The notes under the pieces are model-generated. The model saw only the letters and a list, made by a program, of their open reading frames with translations, was not told the origin of the DNA and searched no databases. A stretch of DNA of 64,000 bases from Streptomyces rishiriensis (GTDB taxonomy: Bacteria > Actinomycetota > Actinomycetes > Streptomycetales > Streptomycetaceae), in the NCBI RefSeq assembly GCF_003112535.1, contig NZ_BEWA01000022.1, forward strand, positions 1-64,000, given 5' to 3'. This document shows positions 61,702 to 64,000 of this stretch, piece by piece. The position numbers and the translations under genes were made by a program. Position 1 is the first letter of the stretch; each line of letters opens with the position of its first letter.

Positions 61702-63837
61702 TCAGCCCGTCGCGTCCACCAGGGCCAGTTCGTGGAGCCGGTCCGGCGGGCCCGGGCGGGCGTAGTACCAGCCCTGGGCGGTGTCGCAGCCCAGTATCCG
61801 CAGCTGCTCCGCCTGCGCGCCGGTCTCCACGCCCTCCACCGTGACCGCGAGGTCCAGACTGTGGGCGAGCGAGACGATCCCCTCCACGATCTTGAGGTCG
61901 ACCGGGTCCGCCGGGAACTGCTGCATGCCCTGGGTGAAGGAGCGGTCCAGCTTGAGGACGCTCACCGGGAGCCTGCGCAGGTTGGCCAGGTTGGAGTAGC
62001 CGGTCCCGAAGTCGTCCAGGGCGATGTCGACGCCCATCTCGGCGAGCCGGCGCAGCGGCTTGAGCAGGTCGTCGTCGGCGCCGATCAACGCCGACTCCGT
62101 CACCTCCAGGCACAGGGCCTCCGGCCGCACGCCCGCCCGTTCGAGGATGTCGACGGTGTCCTGTACCAGGCCGGGATGGGTGAGCTGACACGGGGAGAGG
62201 TTGACGTTGATGCGCAGGGGGTCGGTGTCGCCGGTGCGCTCACGCCACTCGCCGGCCTGCCGGACGGACTCCTCCAGGACCCAGCGGCCCAGCGGCACGA
62301 TCAGCCCCGTGCGCTCGGCGAGCGGGATGAACCGGTCGGGGCCGAGCACCCCGTGCTGGGGGTGCAGCCAGCGCACCAGCGCCTCGGCGCCGCGCACGCT
62401 GCCGTCGCCGAGGTGCACCAGCGGCTGGTACTCGATGAAGAACTCACCGCGTTCGAGGGCCGCCGGAAGCGCCGTGGTCAGGCCGTGCCGCGTGATCGCC
62501 CGGGCGTCCGCCTCCGGGTCGGCGAGCTCGAAGCGGTTGCCGCCCGCCGACTTGGCCCGGTACATGGTGATGTCGGCGCTGCGCAGCACCTCGGCCGCGC
62601 TACGCTCCCCCGCCGGGCCCTCGACGATGCCGATGCTGCCGCGCACGGTCAGCTCCCGGCCGTCGATGCTCACCGGCGCGACCAGGGCGTTCATGATGCG
62701 CGCGGCGAGTTCGTCGACCTCGTGGCGGGTGTCGGGGCCGGTGGTCAGCGCGACGAACTCGTCGCCGCCGAGGCGGGCGACCATCTCGCCGGGTGCGGTC
62801 GCGCAGGACTGCAGCCGGTCGGCGACCTCGACGAGCAGCCGGTCGCCGGCCGCGTGGCCGAGGCTGTCGTTGATGGTCTTGAAGCCGTCCAGGTCGAGGT
62901 AGCACAGCCCGAAGCGCTTGCCCTCGCCGGCGCCGAGCACCTTCTCCAGGCGTTCGAAGAACAGCGTGCGGTTGGGCAGGCCGGTGAGGGCGTCGTGGGT
63001 GGCCTCGTAGCGCAGCCGGAGGTTGAGCAGCCGGCGCTCGGTGGTGTCCTCCATCAGGGCCAGCGTGTACTGCGGTTCGCCGTCGGCGTCCCGCAGCAGG
63101 GAGACCGTCAGGTTGGTCCACAGAACCGTTCCGTCGGGCCGGCTGAACGCCTTCTCCGTGTGGTAGTGCTCGCGTTCGCCGCGCACGAGTTCGTCGTAGA
63201 GCTTCCAGGTCTGTGGCGCGTCCTCGGGGTGGGTGAGGTCCTGGACCCTACGGCCCCGCAGCGTCTGCTCCGAGCCGCCGAACATGCGCAGCAACGCCCC
63301 GTTGATCTGCAGGACGTTGCCGTCGAGGTCGGCGATGCCGATCCCTATCGCGGCGCCCTCGAAGACCGCCCGGAAGCGCGCCTCGCTCGCGTGCAGCGCC
63401 TGCGCGACGACGCCCTGGGCGCGCAACGCGGCCTGGGAGATGGCCTCCTGTTCGGCGAGCGTGCGCTCGCGCAGGGCCCGCGCGAACCCCGCCGCCATGG
63501 CGTGCTGGAGCCGTGAGGCGCGGATGCGCAGGTCCTCCTGGGGACCGTCCTCGCCGCAGTACAGCACCAGGTAGGCGTCGACGCAGTCCAGGGAGTGGCT
63601 GAGCGCGTCGGGGTCCGTGCAGTGCGCGTCGACCAGGTCGGCCCCGACGTCCTTGCCGGCCTCGGCGTCGAAGCCCCGCTCCAGCAGCGCCCCGCGCAGC
63701 CGCCGCGCCAGCGGCAGCAGCCGTTCCTCCAGTTCGGGCCGGGTCAACGACGTCGAGGTCACCGGGTACACGGCCCGGCTCCAGATCGTCGCGAACCGCC
63801 TCAGTCTGCCCTCCGGGCCGTCCGGCTCCGCGGTCAC
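61702..63837 (-). CDS. rmdA: PAS-GGDEF-EAL c-di-GMP protein, RmdA-like
   Basis: A 711-aa soluble signalling protein. An N-terminal helical region (about 1-150) leads to a PAS/PAC domain (about 155-275, RAVFEGAAIGIGIADLDGNV), a GGDEF domain (about 280-440) with intact RLGGDEF, and an EAL domain (about 450-705) with GAEALVRW, LEVTES and DDFGTGYS. Both active sites look intact. The inhibitory RxxD site before GGDEF is absent (APGEM in its place). The S. coelicolor counterpart by layout and position is RmdA, a phosphodiesterase affecting aerial development. The GTG start overlaps the stop of the upstream methyltransferase gene as GTGA. Confidence 0.92.
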   Translation of the reverse strand: MTAEPDGPEGRLRRFATIWSRAVYPVTSTSLTRPELEERLLPLARRLRGALLERGFDAEAGKDVGADLVDAHCTDPDALSHSLDCVDAYLVLYCGEDGPQEDLRIRASRLQHAMAAGFARALRERTLAEQEAISQAALRAQGVVAQALHASEARFRAVFEGAAIGIGIADLDGNVLQINGALLRMFGGSEQTLRGRRVQDLTHPEDAPQTWKLYDELVRGEREHYHTEKAFSRPDGTVLWTNLTVSLLRDADGEPQYTLALMEDTTERRLLNLRLRYEATHDALTGLPNRTLFFERLEKVLGAGEGKRFGLCYLDLDGFKTINDSLGHAAGDRLLVEVADRLQSCATAPGEMVARLGGDEFVALTTGPDTRHEVDELAARIMNALVAPVSIDGRELTVRGSIGIVEGPAGERSAAEVLRSADITMYRAKSAGGNRFELADPEADARAITRHGLTTALPAALERGEFFIEYQPLVHLGDGSVRGAEALVRWLHPQHGVLGPDRFIPLAERTGLIVPLGRWVLEESVRQAGEWRERTGDTDPLRINVNLSPCQLTHPGLVQDTVDILERAGVRPEALCLEVTESALIGADDDLLKPLRRLAEMGVDIALDDFGTGYSNLANLRRLPVSVLKLDRSFTQGMQQFPADPVDLKIVEGIVSLAHSLDLAVTVEGVETGAQAEQLRILGCDTAQGWYYARPGPPDRLHELALVDATG

Positions 63838-64000
63838 GGCCTACGCCCCACTCCGGCGAATCCCGAGAGGGCCCAGGGGTCCTCGTCCTCCGGCGCCGTG
63901 TCCGGCCGCCAGCGCGGCATCGGCACCAGTCCCGGTTCCACCATGTCGTACCCCTCGAAGAACCGCCCGATCTCGTCCCGAGAGCGCATGATCAGCGGAT
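63834..64000 (-). CDS. SAM-dependent methyltransferase (DUF574-like), C-terminal part
   Basis: Only the last 54 codons lie in the window; the gene enters from the right edge. The C-terminus reads PLIMRSRDEIGRFFEGYDMV, then EPGLVPMPRWRP, an acidic stretch, and ends LSGFAGVGRRP. This pattern (RFF.GY..VEPG..P...WRP ... AGVGR.P) is typical of the S-adenosyl methyltransferase family PF04672, abundant and mostly uncharacterised in Streptomyces. Its stop overlaps the GTG of the c-di-GMP gene, implying joint translation. Confidence 0.82.
   Translation of the reverse strand, partial: PLIMRSRDEIGRFFEGYDMVEPGLVPMPRWRPDTAPEDEDPWALSGFAGVGRRP

Overview
The window looks like a chromosomal segment of a Streptomyces or a close relative. 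Base composition is very GC-rich, and genes have strong G/C bias at third codon positions, many GTG starts and frequent 1-4 bp stop/start overlaps. Gene content also fits the genus: secreted plant-polysaccharide hydrolases with carbohydrate-binding modules, a CebR-type operator, SpoIIE-type phosphatases, a complete egtABCD ergothioneine operon, dodecin and an RmdA-like c-di-GMP enzyme. From memory, the order egtABCD - uvrA-like - acyltransferase/olsB - sdhBAC - LysR - rmdA resembles the SCO0910-SCO0928 region of S. coelicolor. No tRNA, rRNA, CRISPR array, insertion sequence or prophage was seen.

Layout. (1) 1-6.4 kb: a polysaccharide island with a secreted GH12 endoglucanase behind a perfect CebR box, a LacI-family regulator, and a leftward GH27/CBM13-GH43/CBM6 pair. 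(2) 6.8-17.7 kb: regulators and signalling. It holds a TetR gene, two paralogous MarR/SpoIIE-phosphatase pairs, a hydrolase, a membrane Ser/Thr kinase whose outer domain resembles the galactose lectin PA-IL, a MarR gene, a TPR protein, a PepSY membrane protein and a peptide deformylase. (3) 17.8-26 kb: redox and detoxification genes. These are a disulfide-oxidoreductase-like flavoprotein divergent from a thioredoxin, a benzaldehyde-type dehydrogenase, a LacI gene, a TetR/TetX-like monooxygenase operon and a TetR/FMN-reductase pair. (4) 26.2-35.6 kb: FkbM methyltransferase, esterase, PucR-type regulator, NarL-type two-component pair, MFS exporter with a divergent MarR, a SUMF1-fold protein and a membrane SpoIIE phosphatase.

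(5) 35.7-40.6 kb: a secreted GH43/CBM42 arabinanase-like enzyme, a small NfeD-like protein plus a flotillin-like protein, then a MazF-like toxin overlapping tail-to-tail with a PARG-like ADP-ribose hydrolase. (6) 41-45.4 kb: egtABCD, with every junction overlapping, closed by a strong hairpin. (7) 45.5-54.7 kb: an orphan sugar-binding lipoprotein, dodecin, a HAD phosphatase, a luciferase-like oxidoreductase, a UvrA2-type ATPase, an extended SDR and a predicted ornithine-lipid pair olsB-olsA. (8) 55-64 kb: a succinate dehydrogenase operon with a divergent LysR gene, an NmrA-like protein with a divergent LysR gene, an NTF2-like protein, a GGDEF-EAL protein, and a partial SAM-dependent methyltransferase running off the right end.

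Most transcription units are one to four genes, each beside its own regulator, with palindromic operators visible in the gaps. Several regulator genes lack a Shine-Dalgarno sequence and instead have a -10-like hexamer 6-7 nt before the start codon, which suggests leaderless mRNAs. The most unusual items are the duplicated MarR/SpoIIE modules with different missing metal ligands, the lectin-kinase, the triple-palindrome promoter of the TetR/TetX-like operon, and the overlapping MazF-like/PARG-like pair.
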